Assembly: GCA_903867585.1 (NCBI GenBank)
Contig: CAIPRZ010000041.1
Coordinates: 1-26,445 of the forward strand
Length of the DNA: 26,445 nucleotides
From: an uncultured Chlamydiae bacterium
GTDB taxonomy: Bacteria > Chlamydiota > Chlamydiia > Chlamydiales > Rhabdochlamydiaceae
Direction: 5' to 3'
The position numbers were made by a program, and so were the translations under genes. Positions 8,345 to 16,000 of this stretch are shown piece by piece. The notes beneath the pieces were generated by a model, which saw nothing but the letters and a program-made list of their open reading frames with translations, was not told the DNA's origin and made no database searches. The stretch's first letter is position 1. Every line of letters begins with the position of its first letter.

Positions 8345-9670
8345 ATGTTTACAATATCTGTAAAAAAAATAGCTGAGAATCAATTAGTTCGGACTATACT
8401 CGGCCCCCTCTTTCTTATGACAGTAACCCCCTCGATTGTGATTTTAGTTTTTATGATAAATAGGGACTACGGCGGATCTATTTTAACATTTATTCAAAAC
8501 TGTCGAACCCAAGGTTTTTTTCATTTACTGTTTAGCACCTGGGCTCCTCTGTTTTTTGGATCAAAAACAGCATGGTTAATGATTGGGCTGTTTTCTTTAT
8601 TTCAAATTACGCTCATGAAGCTGCTTCCAGGAAAACGTTTTGAGGGTCCAATTACCCCAAAAGGGAATATCCCAATTTATAAAGCTAATGGAGTTCTTGC
8701 CTTCTGTGTATCACTGATAAGTTTTATCGTAGGTTCAGTTGGATTAAAGCTTTTTTCACCCTCTATTATTTATGATAACTTTGGCCCTCTTCTAGGGGCT
8801 CTCAACGTATTTAGTCTTTTATTTTGTTTGGCTTTGTACCTTAAAGGGAAATATATTCCTTCTAGTACAGATTCAGGCACCAATGGGAATCTAATCTTTG
8901 ATTATTATTGGGGTACAGAACTCTACCCTAGAGTGTGGGGAATCGATATTAAAATGTTTACAAATTGCCGTTTTGGCATGATGAGCTGGTCAATCATTTG
9001 TCTTTCTTTTTTATTTAAGCAATATGAACTTGGCACATTATCAGATTCCATGATGGTCTCTTGCTTTTTACAAATCATTTATTGCGCTAAATTTTTTGTT
9101 TGGGAAACAGGGTATTTGAGATCTCTTGATATTATGCACGATAGAGCAGGCTATTACATTTGCTGGGGCTGTCTTGTGTGGGTACCTGGAATTTACACCT
9201 CTTGCGCTCAGTATTTGGTTTTAAAACCGATTCATCTCGGCCTTCCACTAGCTATAACTATTTTTTGTTTAGGGGTTTTAGCTATTTTTATTAACTACGC
9301 TGCAGATAAGCAAAGACAATTTGTTAGAGCTACTAATGGAAACTGCCTGGTATTTGGCAAAAAACCTAAAATTATATCTGTAAATTATCTCACAGAACAA
9401 AATGAAAGAAAAGAAACCCTCCTTCTAGCTTCTGGTTTTTGGGGGATAGCTCGCCATTTTCATTATGTTCCTGAAATTTTAGCAGCCTTCTTTTGGGCCC
9501 TTCCAGCTTTAGCTACAGGATTTTTAGCTTATTTTTATGTAATTTTTCTGACTCTTCTTCTACTAGATAGAGCCCAAAGAGATGATAAACGGTGCGCTAA
9601 AAAATACCAGAAGGGCTGGGATGAATATTGCAAACTTGTACCTTATAAAATTTTACCTAAAATTTATTAA
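8345..9670 (+). CDS. Sterol delta-7 reductase (7-dehydrocholesterol reductase-like, ERG4/ERG24 family)
   Basis: A 441-residue polytopic membrane protein of the ERG4/ERG24 sterol reductase family, which reduces a sterol ring double bond with NADPH; human DHCR7 has about 475 residues. Two diagnostic blocks are plain: LLASGFWGIARHFHY near residues 359-375 (human DHCR7 has LLVSGFWGVARHFNY as I recall it), and the C-terminus with DRAQRDDKRC, then KYQKGW, ending VPYKILPKIY. The segments WGIDIKMF with CRFG (about 198-208) and DIMHD with GYYICWGCLVW also match DHCR7 more closely than the delta-14 reductases. About nine or ten membrane helices are likely. The start is the ATG at 8345 with AGG about seven bases upstream. 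No other sterol pathway gene is nearby, so the substrate would be a host sterol. The gene is probably a transfer from a eukaryote; related genes are reported from other environmental chlamydiae and Coxiella. The exact double bond reduced is inferred. Confidence 0.87.
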   Translation: MFTISVKKIAENQLVRTILGPLFLMTVTPSIVILVFMINRDYGGSILTFIQNCRTQGFFHLLFSTWAPLFFGSKTAWLMIGLFSLFQITLMKLLPGKRFEGPITPKGNIPIYKANGVLAFCVSLISFIVGSVGLKLFSPSIIYDNFGPLLGALNVFSLLFCLALYLKGKYIPSSTDSGTNGNLIFDYYWGTELYPRVWGIDIKMFTNCRFGMMSWSIICLSFLFKQYELGTLSDSMMVSCFLQIIYCAKFFVWETGYLRSLDIMHDRAGYYICWGCLVWVPGIYTSCAQYLVLKPIHLGLPLAITIFCLGVLAIFINYAADKQRQFVRATNGNCLVFGKKPKIISVNYLTEQNERKETLLLASGFWGIARHFHYVPEILAAFFWALPALATGFLAYFYVIFLTLLLLDRAQRDDKRCAKKYQKGWDEYCKLVPYKILPKIY

Positions 9671-9717
9671 TCTACTAGAAGCCTAAAGCTTCTATAGTAA
9701 AGAAATTAAATAGTTTA

Positions 9718-9765
9718 GGGTCGCAAAAAAGACACCATGTAATATTCTATGTCCTTTTTGCACCC
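9718..9765. repeat. Long imperfect inverted repeat (hairpin) between sterol reductase and small membrane gene
   Basis: The left arm starting GGGTCGCAAAAAAGACA (from 9718) pairs with the right arm TGTCCTTTTTGCACCC (9750-9765). About 15 base pairs form, with one bulged base and one mismatch around a loop of about 15 bases. The right arm contains a T5 run but no U-tract follows the stem. It ends nine bases before the ATG at 9775, so in the downstream transcript it would occlude or lie just ahead of the ribosome binding region. It could also act as a terminator of the sterol reductase transcript. Confidence 0.5.
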
Positions 9766-9774
9766 TAACTACTT

Positions 9775-10140
9775 ATGACACCTATCACTAAAAATTCTTT
9801 AAATAATGATGTTATCATCAACCTTCTTGAATCTATACCTGAAGATCAAGAGCTTTCTATTCCGCAAGATTTAAACCCGTCAACAAGCTGGATAAAACTA
9901 GATCGCAAAGTTGGGGCTGTTGCTGGGGCTGTGTTTTTTTTTGGACTAGCAAGCTTTGAAATCTGTACTGTTACCATACCAGGGATGTATCGATCACCTG
10001 GTGACACCGTTCATTCCCCGTACATGAGCCCTTCACAAATCAATATCTGCAAAAGCTCCCTTTTAGCCTCAAGCTGCTTTATGATTTTTACAGGGGGTGA
10101 TGGCCCTTTCTACTCTTTGTATGGAAGATGTTTCCTATAA
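9775..10140 (+). CDS. Small predicted membrane protein, apparently truncated by a frameshift
   Basis: A 121-residue product of no family I recognise. The N-terminal 43 residues are polar and acidic. A hydrophobic helix rich in Gly/Ala/Phe follows (about residues 46-68, with GAVAGAVFFFGLA), then a loop, then the beginning of a second helix at about 88-105. After a G5 run at 10093-10097 (codons about 106-108) the frame changes character and ends 14 residues later. A coherent continuation of helix two and a third helix lies in the neighbouring frame up to 10219; restoring the frame would give about 147 residues. No convincing ribosome binding site precedes the ATG, and a hairpin ends nine bases upstream. 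It could be a pseudogene, a programmed or phase-variable frameshift, or a sequencing error. Confidence 0.45.
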   Translation: MTPITKNSLNNDVIINLLESIPEDQELSIPQDLNPSTSWIKLDRKVGAVAGAVFFFGLASFEICTVTIPGMYRSPGDTVHSPYMSPSQINICKSSLLASSCFMIFTGGDGPFYSLYGRCFL

Positions 10141-10219
10141 TTATAAAAAGGCAATGACTATAGCCGCATTCACTGCCGCTTTTTTTGAAGCAGCTCCATT
10201 AGTTGTGATGTTTGTTTAG
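10085..10219 (+). pseudogene. Frameshifted 3' part of the small membrane-protein gene
   Basis: In the +1 frame relative to the ORF beginning at 9775, the sequence is open from just after a TGA at 10082-10084 to the TAG at 10217-10219. It encodes VMALSTLCMEDVS, a short basic loop (YKKAM), and a hydrophobic stretch FTAAFFEAAPLVV. Joined to the upstream frame at the G5 run (reading it as four G), it completes helix two and supplies helix three. Alone it has an ATG at 10100 but no ribosome binding site, so independent translation is unlikely. Confidence 0.5.
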
Positions 10220-10237
10220 AATTTTCAATCTTATAAT

Positions 10238-11212
10238 TTACAAAGAGCAAAGTTCTAAAACGACCTCTTTCATAGTCTTTTCATCAGCTTTATAAAGCTT
10301 ATCACTAGGATGAAGAATGGGAGTACTTACGGTTTGAGCCCTAAAATATTCCATATTATAGGTTTTTCCAAAACTAAAAAGAGTAGATATCTCTAACGGT
10401 TTTACATCTCTAAAAGAAAGATCACAAACCTGTTTAGTTAACGGTTCAGAAAAAATATACATATGAGGAATCTTTTTAGCCTCTTCTTCTTTTGAAGAAT
10501 CCATTTCAGAGTAAGAAAACATGGCTGACATTCTTTTATCGTCGGTATCACGGATTTCAAAAGCGTGTTTTCTAATATTATCTTTCAAACGGACAAGAGA
10601 GACTCTATTAGTAGAGCTTGAACCTCTAAACACCCATATCTTTTCTTGAATACAATGAATTTTATAATCCACGCCTGGGAGGAGTTCTAAAACATCGATA
10701 GCTTTGACAATATCAAATCGATAAGGAGTTCTAAAACCTTCACAAAATTCATGGCTTGCAAGAAGGTGAGGAATTAGACCAGCAAATTTAAAAGTCTGAC
10801 CTGTGGATATGTTTTTAACAGCAAAATTATAGGCTGAATCGTAAATATCGCACGGCTCTTTACCATAACGCTCAAAAGGACAGTGCTGATACCCTCGATA
10901 GGCTGAAATCATCTTAAATAAAAATTTATTCTCTAAGCAAAAAACTTTGGTGGTAATATGCTCTAGATTATTAAATGAATGCATTTGATAGGCTCTTGCC
11001 ATCAATGATTTTAAACAATCGGCAACCTGGATAAAGGTGATTCCTTTAGATGCTAAAAACTTTGAATCATGCTCACAAACTGTAACTACAGATTCTTCAG
11101 GGCCTAAAAAACCCAAAGCTGAGGCATTAGATGGTTTTAAATCTTTTTCCAAGGCTGCAAAGTCCTCAGGGGATAGAGTTTTCGATAAGTTTAAAGGAGT
11201 TATTGTACTCAT
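10238..11212 (-). CDS. Hypothetical protein, nine cysteines, no recognised domain
   Basis: A 324-residue protein that I cannot assign. It has no signal peptide and no membrane helix, so it should be soluble. The N-terminal 35 residues are rich in Ser, Leu and Pro and look disordered. The middle (about 95-180) contains AYRGYQHC, then EPCDIYDSAYNF, then RTPYRFDIVKAIDVLELLPG, and looks like a compact mixed alpha/beta domain. Nine cysteines are scattered singly rather than as CxxC pairs, arguing against a zinc ribbon. Codon use resembles its neighbours. The gene converges on the frameshifted membrane gene (18 bases apart) and is divergent from the MFS transporter, with a perfect A/T palindrome between the starts. 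No ribosome binding site is evident. A lineage-specific protein or secreted effector is possible but unsupported. Confidence 0.75.
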   Translation of the reverse strand: MSTITPLNLSKTLSPEDFAALEKDLKPSNASALGFLGPEESVVTVCEHDSKFLASKGITFIQVADCLKSLMARAYQMHSFNNLEHITTKVFCLENKFLFKMISAYRGYQHCPFERYGKEPCDIYDSAYNFAVKNISTGQTFKFAGLIPHLLASHEFCEGFRTPYRFDIVKAIDVLELLPGVDYKIHCIQEKIWVFRGSSSTNRVSLVRLKDNIRKHAFEIRDTDDKRMSAMFSYSEMDSSKEEEAKKIPHMYIFSEPLTKQVCDLSFRDVKPLEISTLFSFGKTYNMEYFRAQTVSTPILHPSDKLYKADEKTMKEVVLELCSL

Positions 11213-11224
11213 AAGTAAAATTTA

Positions 11225-11251
11225 TTTTTTTAGTAAAAAATACTAAAAAAA
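11225..11251. repeat. Perfect 11-bp inverted repeat in a divergent promoter region
   Basis: TTTTTTTAGTA (11225-11235), loop AAAAA, TACTAAAAAAA (11241-11251). The palindrome sits 12 bases upstream of the unknown minus-strand gene start and 30 bases upstream of the MFS transporter start. Its position suits an operator shared by the two genes. The stem is almost all A/T, so part of the symmetry could be chance in AT-rich DNA. Confidence 0.45.
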
Positions 11252-11281
11252 ACAGCACTTATTTAAAAGGGATAATTACAA

Positions 11282-12493
11282 ATGAGATCAACAAAATTAT
11301 TATTATTAATAATAGCTTTTATCGATTATATCGGCGTAGGTCTTATTTATCCGATGTTTTCAAGCATGCTCTTTGATGTTGACTATCCCCTTTTACCCCA
11401 AACAATGAGCTCTAGCGCCCGAGGTTTCTATTTAGGACTGCTACTTGCCATCATGCCCCTTTGTCAGTTTTTCAGTGCCCCTTTTTGGGGAGCTTTGTCT
11501 GATGTAAAAGGGAGAAGAGGTCCTCTTATTTATTCAGTGGCCTTAACTCTTGTTGGTTATATCGTGGCCTTTTTGGGGACTTTTACCCTCTCTATCGGCC
11601 TTCTTTTTTTCTCAAGAGCTCTAATCGGTTTTGCTTCAGGTAACACCTCAATTATTCAGGCAAGCCTGGCAGATTTAAGTCCTGAAAATGAAAAAGCTAA
11701 AAATTATGGTCTTTATAGCATGGCCCTGGGTTCTGGATTTACACTGGGGCCTTTTATCGGAGGCGCACTTTCACATTTTGGTTACAGCACCCCGTTTTTA
11801 TTTGCAGTCATTGCCCTCTTAATTAATTTGATCGTGTGTAAACTTTGTTTAAAAGACACAGCCGCCCCTCTTGAGGGGGCTCAGTTTAAATGGCAATTAG
11901 GATTAAAAGGTTTAAAAGAGGTTCTATTAAAAAAACCGCTCAGAGGAACTTTTTTTGCCTCCTTTTTGCATAATTTCGGCTGGTGCTATTTTTTCGAATT
12001 TATCCCTGTATTTTTATTTCAGGTTTTAAATTTTTCCCATTTAAAACTAGGCTCTTTTTATGCAACAGCGGGTCTATTTTATGCATTGAGTGCTGGTCTT
12101 TTAATTAGGCCTATTGTGGATCGCTTTAAACCCCTTACCCTTTTTCAAGGGGGTCTTTTTGCTACAGCCCTTATTGTTTTAAGTATGGGTTTTGTCAGTC
12201 GTAGCTTGCAGCTTTGGCCGATTTTATTTTTACTTTGCTTTTTTGTGGCCTTTGTAACCCCATCAGCAACAGCTTTTATATCCTCAAAATCAGAAGCGGC
12301 CCATCAAGGCAAAACTCTTGGGGCTTTAAGTGCAATGAATTCACTAGCCCTTATAGTGGCCCCATTGATTTCAGGCAGTTTTGTAGGAAAATTTCCCAAA
12401 ATGCCTATATGGCTCGGTGGAAGTGTCATATTCTTAGCTTCTGTGGTGAGTTTCTTTTTCCAAAAAAAAGACAGGTCATCCCTACCAGAATAA
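11282..12493 (+). CDS. MFS transporter, drug/metabolite efflux type (TetA-like branch)
   Basis: A 403-residue protein with about 12 hydrophobic helices in two halves of six. It is an inner-membrane secondary transporter of the major facilitator superfamily, probably proton-coupled. The hallmark motif A is clear between helices two and three: G70-ALSDVKGRR, with D74, R78 and R79. The first helix FIDYIGVGLIYPMF matches the DxxGxGxxxPxxP pattern of the TetA/multidrug antiporter branch, and GLYSMALGSGFTLGPFIGG in helix five matches the antiporter motif C style. The substrate is not predictable. The start is the ATG at 11282 with AAAAGGGA about nine bases upstream. The radical SAM gene follows after 63 bases on the same strand, so co-transcription is possible. 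Confidence 0.88.
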   Translation: MRSTKLLLLIIAFIDYIGVGLIYPMFSSMLFDVDYPLLPQTMSSSARGFYLGLLLAIMPLCQFFSAPFWGALSDVKGRRGPLIYSVALTLVGYIVAFLGTFTLSIGLLFFSRALIGFASGNTSIIQASLADLSPENEKAKNYGLYSMALGSGFTLGPFIGGALSHFGYSTPFLFAVIALLINLIVCKLCLKDTAAPLEGAQFKWQLGLKGLKEVLLKKPLRGTFFASFLHNFGWCYFFEFIPVFLFQVLNFSHLKLGSFYATAGLFYALSAGLLIRPIVDRFKPLTLFQGGLFATALIVLSMGFVSRSLQLWPILFLLCFFVAFVTPSATAFISSKSEAAHQGKTLGALSAMNSLALIVAPLISGSFVGKFPKMPIWLGGSVIFLASVVSFFFQKKDRSSLPE

Positions 12494-12556
12494 ATTTTAC
12501 TAGGCTAAGCGCCGTTTTACTTGTATAAAGTGATTTGACATAACTTATGGGGATGT

Positions 12557-13435
12557 GTGCATCCAGATTTTATTGAATATAGAATAGAAAACACCAATGC
12601 TTGCGGCTATCGTTGTGTCATGTGTCCAAGAGAAAAACAAACCCGCAAAATTGGCTTCATGCCCCTTTCTGATTTTGAGCTTATTCTCAGTAAACTACCT
12701 TCAAAAAAACCGACTGTTCATCTTCATGGCTATGGAGAACCCCTTCTTGATAAAACACTACCCGATAAAATCAAGCTTGTTAAAAAAAATGGGTTTAAAA
12801 ATTCTTTCATTATTACAACTCTTGGGGTGGAATTAAGCGAAAAAGAATTACAAAACATCGTGAGCTCTGGGTTAGACAGTATGATGATTAGCTTCTATGG
12901 CTTTACTAAAGAGGCTTATAAAAAAGTTCATAATGTCGATAAATTAGATCTTGTTACCAAAAATTTGAGAACGCTTGCAAAAATATGCCAAAATTTAAAA
13001 TCTCCCCTTAATAGGGCGATAAAAACTCAAGACGCAAATTCTGGTGATTTAATTCATCTCGGGTCTCAGAAAAAAGATGTGGATGCCCAAGATGTTTTTT
13101 TTAAGGAGATGATCTCATTGGGTTATCAAATCGGTGTAGCGCCTTCCTGGCACAACTATGGATCTGGAAGAGATTACAATTCAAAAAAAGATCATCTTTG
13201 CCCAGTAATTGCAGGTAAACGGAGTCTAGTTTTAAATATTACCTGGAATCTTGATGTCATCCCCTGCTGTTTTGATTTCGATGCAAGTATTAAATTTGGT
13301 AACTTAAGAACTCAATCCCTATCAGAAATCTATAGTTCAAAAAGCTATAATGATTTTGTTCTTGCTCATCTAAGAGGCGATATATCATCTTATGCAGCTT
13401 GCAAAAACTGTGAAAAAAATGATCTTGGAATGTAA
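12557..13435 (+). CDS. Radical SAM protein with C-terminal SPASM-like domain
   Basis: A 292-residue radical S-adenosylmethionine enzyme. The CxxxCxxC cluster motif is at C16, C20 and C23 within ACGYRCVMC, followed by HGYGEPLLD, the glycine-rich SAM-binding GGEP-equivalent. The C-terminal third has CPV (C215), CC (C237, C238), the typical LGNLRTQSLSEIY-like segment (here FGNLRTQSLSEIY) and a final CKNC (C282, C285), as in SPASM domains that hold an auxiliary iron-sulfur cluster. The substrate is unknown; SPASM enzymes often modify peptides or proteins. Codon one is GTG: no in-frame ATG exists between the upstream TGA at 12536 and C16, and GGGGAT lies just two bases before it. The PknD-like kinase starts five bases after the stop, so the pair is almost certainly co-transcribed. 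Confidence 0.85.
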   Translation: MHPDFIEYRIENTNACGYRCVMCPREKQTRKIGFMPLSDFELILSKLPSKKPTVHLHGYGEPLLDKTLPDKIKLVKKNGFKNSFIITTLGVELSEKELQNIVSSGLDSMMISFYGFTKEAYKKVHNVDKLDLVTKNLRTLAKICQNLKSPLNRAIKTQDANSGDLIHLGSQKKDVDAQDVFFKEMISLGYQIGVAPSWHNYGSGRDYNSKKDHLCPVIAGKRSLVLNITWNLDVIPCCFDFDASIKFGNLRTQSLSEIYSSKSYNDFVLAHLRGDISSYAACKNCEKNDLGM

Positions 13436-13440
13436 TTAGT

Positions 13441-15960
13441 ATGGATGAAACTTTAGGTCCATTTGTTCTTAAGGAAGTTATTGGTCAAGGTGGAATGGGT
13501 AAGGTCTACAGGGCTTATGACTCTATTAATCATAGAACTGTGGCTTTAAAAGTTATCAAAGAGTCTTTGATCAATAACCCAAAATCTAAAAAACGATTTT
13601 TAAAAGAAGCTTACATCCATGCCAAACTCTCCCATCCCGCTATTATCCCCATTCATGGTATTGAGATACTTCCAAACGGCATTTGTTATAGTATGCCCTA
13701 TATCCAAGGCTACACGCTAAAAACTCTTTTAATGAAAATTAAAGATGAACCTCATCTTATGCCTTTAAAAGAAAGGCTTCGTCATTTCATGAAAATTTTA
13801 GAAGCCCTTCATTATACCCACCAAGTAGGTTATGTCCATCGTGACATCAAATCGGATAATATTTTCATCGGGATTCATAAAGATACCTATCTTTTTGATT
13901 GGGGCCTGGCTTCAAAAATTCACTTAGATCAAGAGGAAGATTTAGATGAACAGGATGATAGCGCTGATTTAACACGACCTGGAAAAATTGCAGGTACACT
14001 CACCCATCTAGCTCCAGAAAGAGCTAAAGGGGTAAAAGGGACCATCCAATCCGATATTTTTAGTTTAGGTGTTGTCCTTTATCAACTACTGACTTTAAAA
14101 ATGCCTTTTTATCGAAAAGATTTAGAGCATTTTAAGCAGGTAGCAGGTCATGAATCTTTTAATTTACCCTCAACGCTTAACCTCAAAGATGATATTGATG
14201 AGGCCTTAGATCTTATAGTTTCAAGAGCTTTAGCCAGTGATCTTTCTAAAAGGTATACAACTCTTGATCCTTTTATAGAGGATTTACAAAAAGTGATAGA
14301 TGGGCTTCCAATTTGGAAAGATCCCACCCATTTAGATCTTAAAAAAACAGAAGATTGGCTTTATCAAGACCTACTCCCCTTAGGAAGTTATTTAGCCCTG
14401 TCACAAAAATCCTTAAGCTGGGGCTTATTATCTGTTCCCTATGCCGAACTTCTTGATAACTACAAGCTTTCTGTCTCCTGCCCGCTCCAATCTAATGGTT
14501 TTAAGGTTTATCTTAATTTATCTAAAAATAAGCTAGGTTTCGATTTAGAACAGGCTTTTATTTTAGATATCGATTTTAAAGGAGAAATTAGCCTTTATCG
14601 ATTTTTTGCTCTCCTTGACCATAAAAGCTTTGAGGCTTCAACGCTTTCCGAAATTGAAATTGTCATTGAAAAAATAGAAAACCGATTTTTTATTTATTTA
14701 AACGGTGAACTCATTTTTAACTTTGTCTCTAGAGTAGCAAGAATTTGCCCCTATATTGGGCTTGTGATTGATGATACTGATTTTAAATTCTCCTCAATTA
14801 AACTCTTTAACTCCTCAAGTAATAAACAAATCAGCTGTTTAAAATTGGGTGATAATTTGGTTTGGCATCATCAATTTGATAAAGCCCGTTTCGAATACCA
14901 AAAAATAGTCTCTAGTTTTCAAAATCACCAAGAGGGCCAAGAGGCCCTTTTTAGATTAGGTTATAGTTATATTATTCAAGCTAAAGAAACTTCTTCAAAA
15001 GCTGTCAAAAAAAAGCTCCTTAATAAAGGGATTGCTCTTTTCGGTGATTTCAAATGGCATAAAGCAAGCCCATGGGAGTACTGGGGTAAAGCTTTATGTT
15101 ATGAAGCTCTTAATGAAAAAGAAGAGACTATTAAATGTTTTGAACTCGGTTTTAGAAAATATCCCCATCATCCCTATACCGAAGAATTGAAAGAAGAGCT
15201 TGTTGTCCTTTTTTCTCAAAAAAGCATTAAGGCAAAAAAAGAGGCCCTTCGGTTAATTTTTGTGGCCCTGCGCTATTTAGATGAAGCCTCCTTTATTCAA
15301 AAATATCCAACCGTTATGGATTCATTGAAAGAAGAGCTCCAAAACTGTTTTATACTTCTTAAAGAAGAGGAATTATCCCTAAAGCAAAAACTTATTTTCT
15401 CCTTGGCTTTTGTCCTTAACCAAAAAGTCTTTTTAGAAGAGGTACTCCAAAAGAGTCTCGATATCAATGAAAGAACCAATGCTCTTCTTATTCTTGCTCA
15501 TCTCAATTTTAAAAAACTGACAAAAAATTTCATGGCCAAAATAGCTTTGGCTTTAAATTGCCCACCTATTTTTACTACTCCTTTTGAAAACCTGCATGAG
15601 TTTCCTTGGATCCTAGCTGGACAATCCCTTTTTCTTTATGGAAAATCTTTTATAGAAGCCTCTTATTCCGTAAATTCCCAACATGGGTTTTTAAGAGCTC
15701 TTGCTGAACTTGTGAGACATAAAAAATATATAAAAGATCCTAAGTGCTCTGAATATGACAATAAAATTATTGAAACTTTATTTTTACATCTAAAAAAATC
15801 TAAAGAAAAACTCATCCAAGAGTTAAAAGCCCCGTTCTTTCAAGAATCAGAACGTTTTATTAAAAGTAATTTTATCATAAGCCTGATCGAAAAAAAACCT
15901 TTAGATTATTTTGCTTACGACAAAGCTGCTCTTGAATTTGCTATTAAAGCCCTTTTTTAA
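13441..15960 (+). CDS. pknD: Serine/threonine-protein kinase, PknD-like
   Basis: An 839-residue eukaryotic-type protein kinase. Residues about 8-290 form the Hanks domain: glycine loop G15-QGGMG, ATP lysine K37 (VALK), helix-C E56, catalytic loop HRDIKSDN with D135, K137 and N140, metal aspartate D153 in DWG rather than DFG, and GTLTHLAPE in the activation/APE segment. All catalytic residues are present, so it should be active. Residues about 310-465 are beta-rich and resemble a LamG/concanavalin-like sandwich. Residues about 470-590 contain TPR-like helical pairs, and the rest is helical. No membrane helix is visible, unlike many bacterial PknB kinases but as recalled for chlamydial PknD (about 930 residues). 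It lies five bases after the radical SAM gene and about 40 bases before valS; pknD next to valS is the chlamydial order. The substrate is unknown. Confidence 0.88.
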   Translation: MDETLGPFVLKEVIGQGGMGKVYRAYDSINHRTVALKVIKESLINNPKSKKRFLKEAYIHAKLSHPAIIPIHGIEILPNGICYSMPYIQGYTLKTLLMKIKDEPHLMPLKERLRHFMKILEALHYTHQVGYVHRDIKSDNIFIGIHKDTYLFDWGLASKIHLDQEEDLDEQDDSADLTRPGKIAGTLTHLAPERAKGVKGTIQSDIFSLGVVLYQLLTLKMPFYRKDLEHFKQVAGHESFNLPSTLNLKDDIDEALDLIVSRALASDLSKRYTTLDPFIEDLQKVIDGLPIWKDPTHLDLKKTEDWLYQDLLPLGSYLALSQKSLSWGLLSVPYAELLDNYKLSVSCPLQSNGFKVYLNLSKNKLGFDLEQAFILDIDFKGEISLYRFFALLDHKSFEASTLSEIEIVIEKIENRFFIYLNGELIFNFVSRVARICPYIGLVIDDTDFKFSSIKLFNSSSNKQISCLKLGDNLVWHHQFDKARFEYQKIVSSFQNHQEGQEALFRLGYSYIIQAKETSSKAVKKKLLNKGIALFGDFKWHKASPWEYWGKALCYEALNEKEETIKCFELGFRKYPHHPYTEELKEELVVLFSQKSIKAKKEALRLIFVALRYLDEASFIQKYPTVMDSLKEELQNCFILLKEEELSLKQKLIFSLAFVLNQKVFLEEVLQKSLDINERTNALLILAHLNFKKLTKNFMAKIALALNCPPIFTTPFENLHEFPWILAGQSLFLYGKSFIEASYSVNSQHGFLRALAELVRHKKYIKDPKCSEYDNKIIETLFLHLKKSKEKLIQELKAPFFQESERFIKSNFIISLIEKKPLDYFAYDKAALEFAIKALF

Positions 15961-16000
15961 GACAATTTAAGCCAATCAAACCCCCTATTTTATTGGCCCC

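Noticed and set aside
9676..9694. TAGAAGC/GCTTCTA 7-bp hairpin just after the sterol reductase stop
   Set aside because: A perfect stem, but no T-tract follows, and chance stems of this size are expected in AT-rich DNA; the larger repeat at 9718-9765 is the better candidate for a functional structure.
12214..12528. 104-codon plus-strand frame overlapping the MFS gene end
   Set aside because: It shares most of its length with the conserved MFS helices in another frame and its product shows no coherent features.
12535..12540. Perfect TTGACA near the radical SAM start
   Set aside because: A matching -10 box would fall inside the coding sequence, after the start codon.
15971..15997. GCCAAT/ATTGGC inverted repeat between pknD and valS
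   Set aside because: Only six pairs with a 15-base loop and no T-run; too weak to call a terminator or T-box-like leader, and the 40-base gap cannot hold a T-box.
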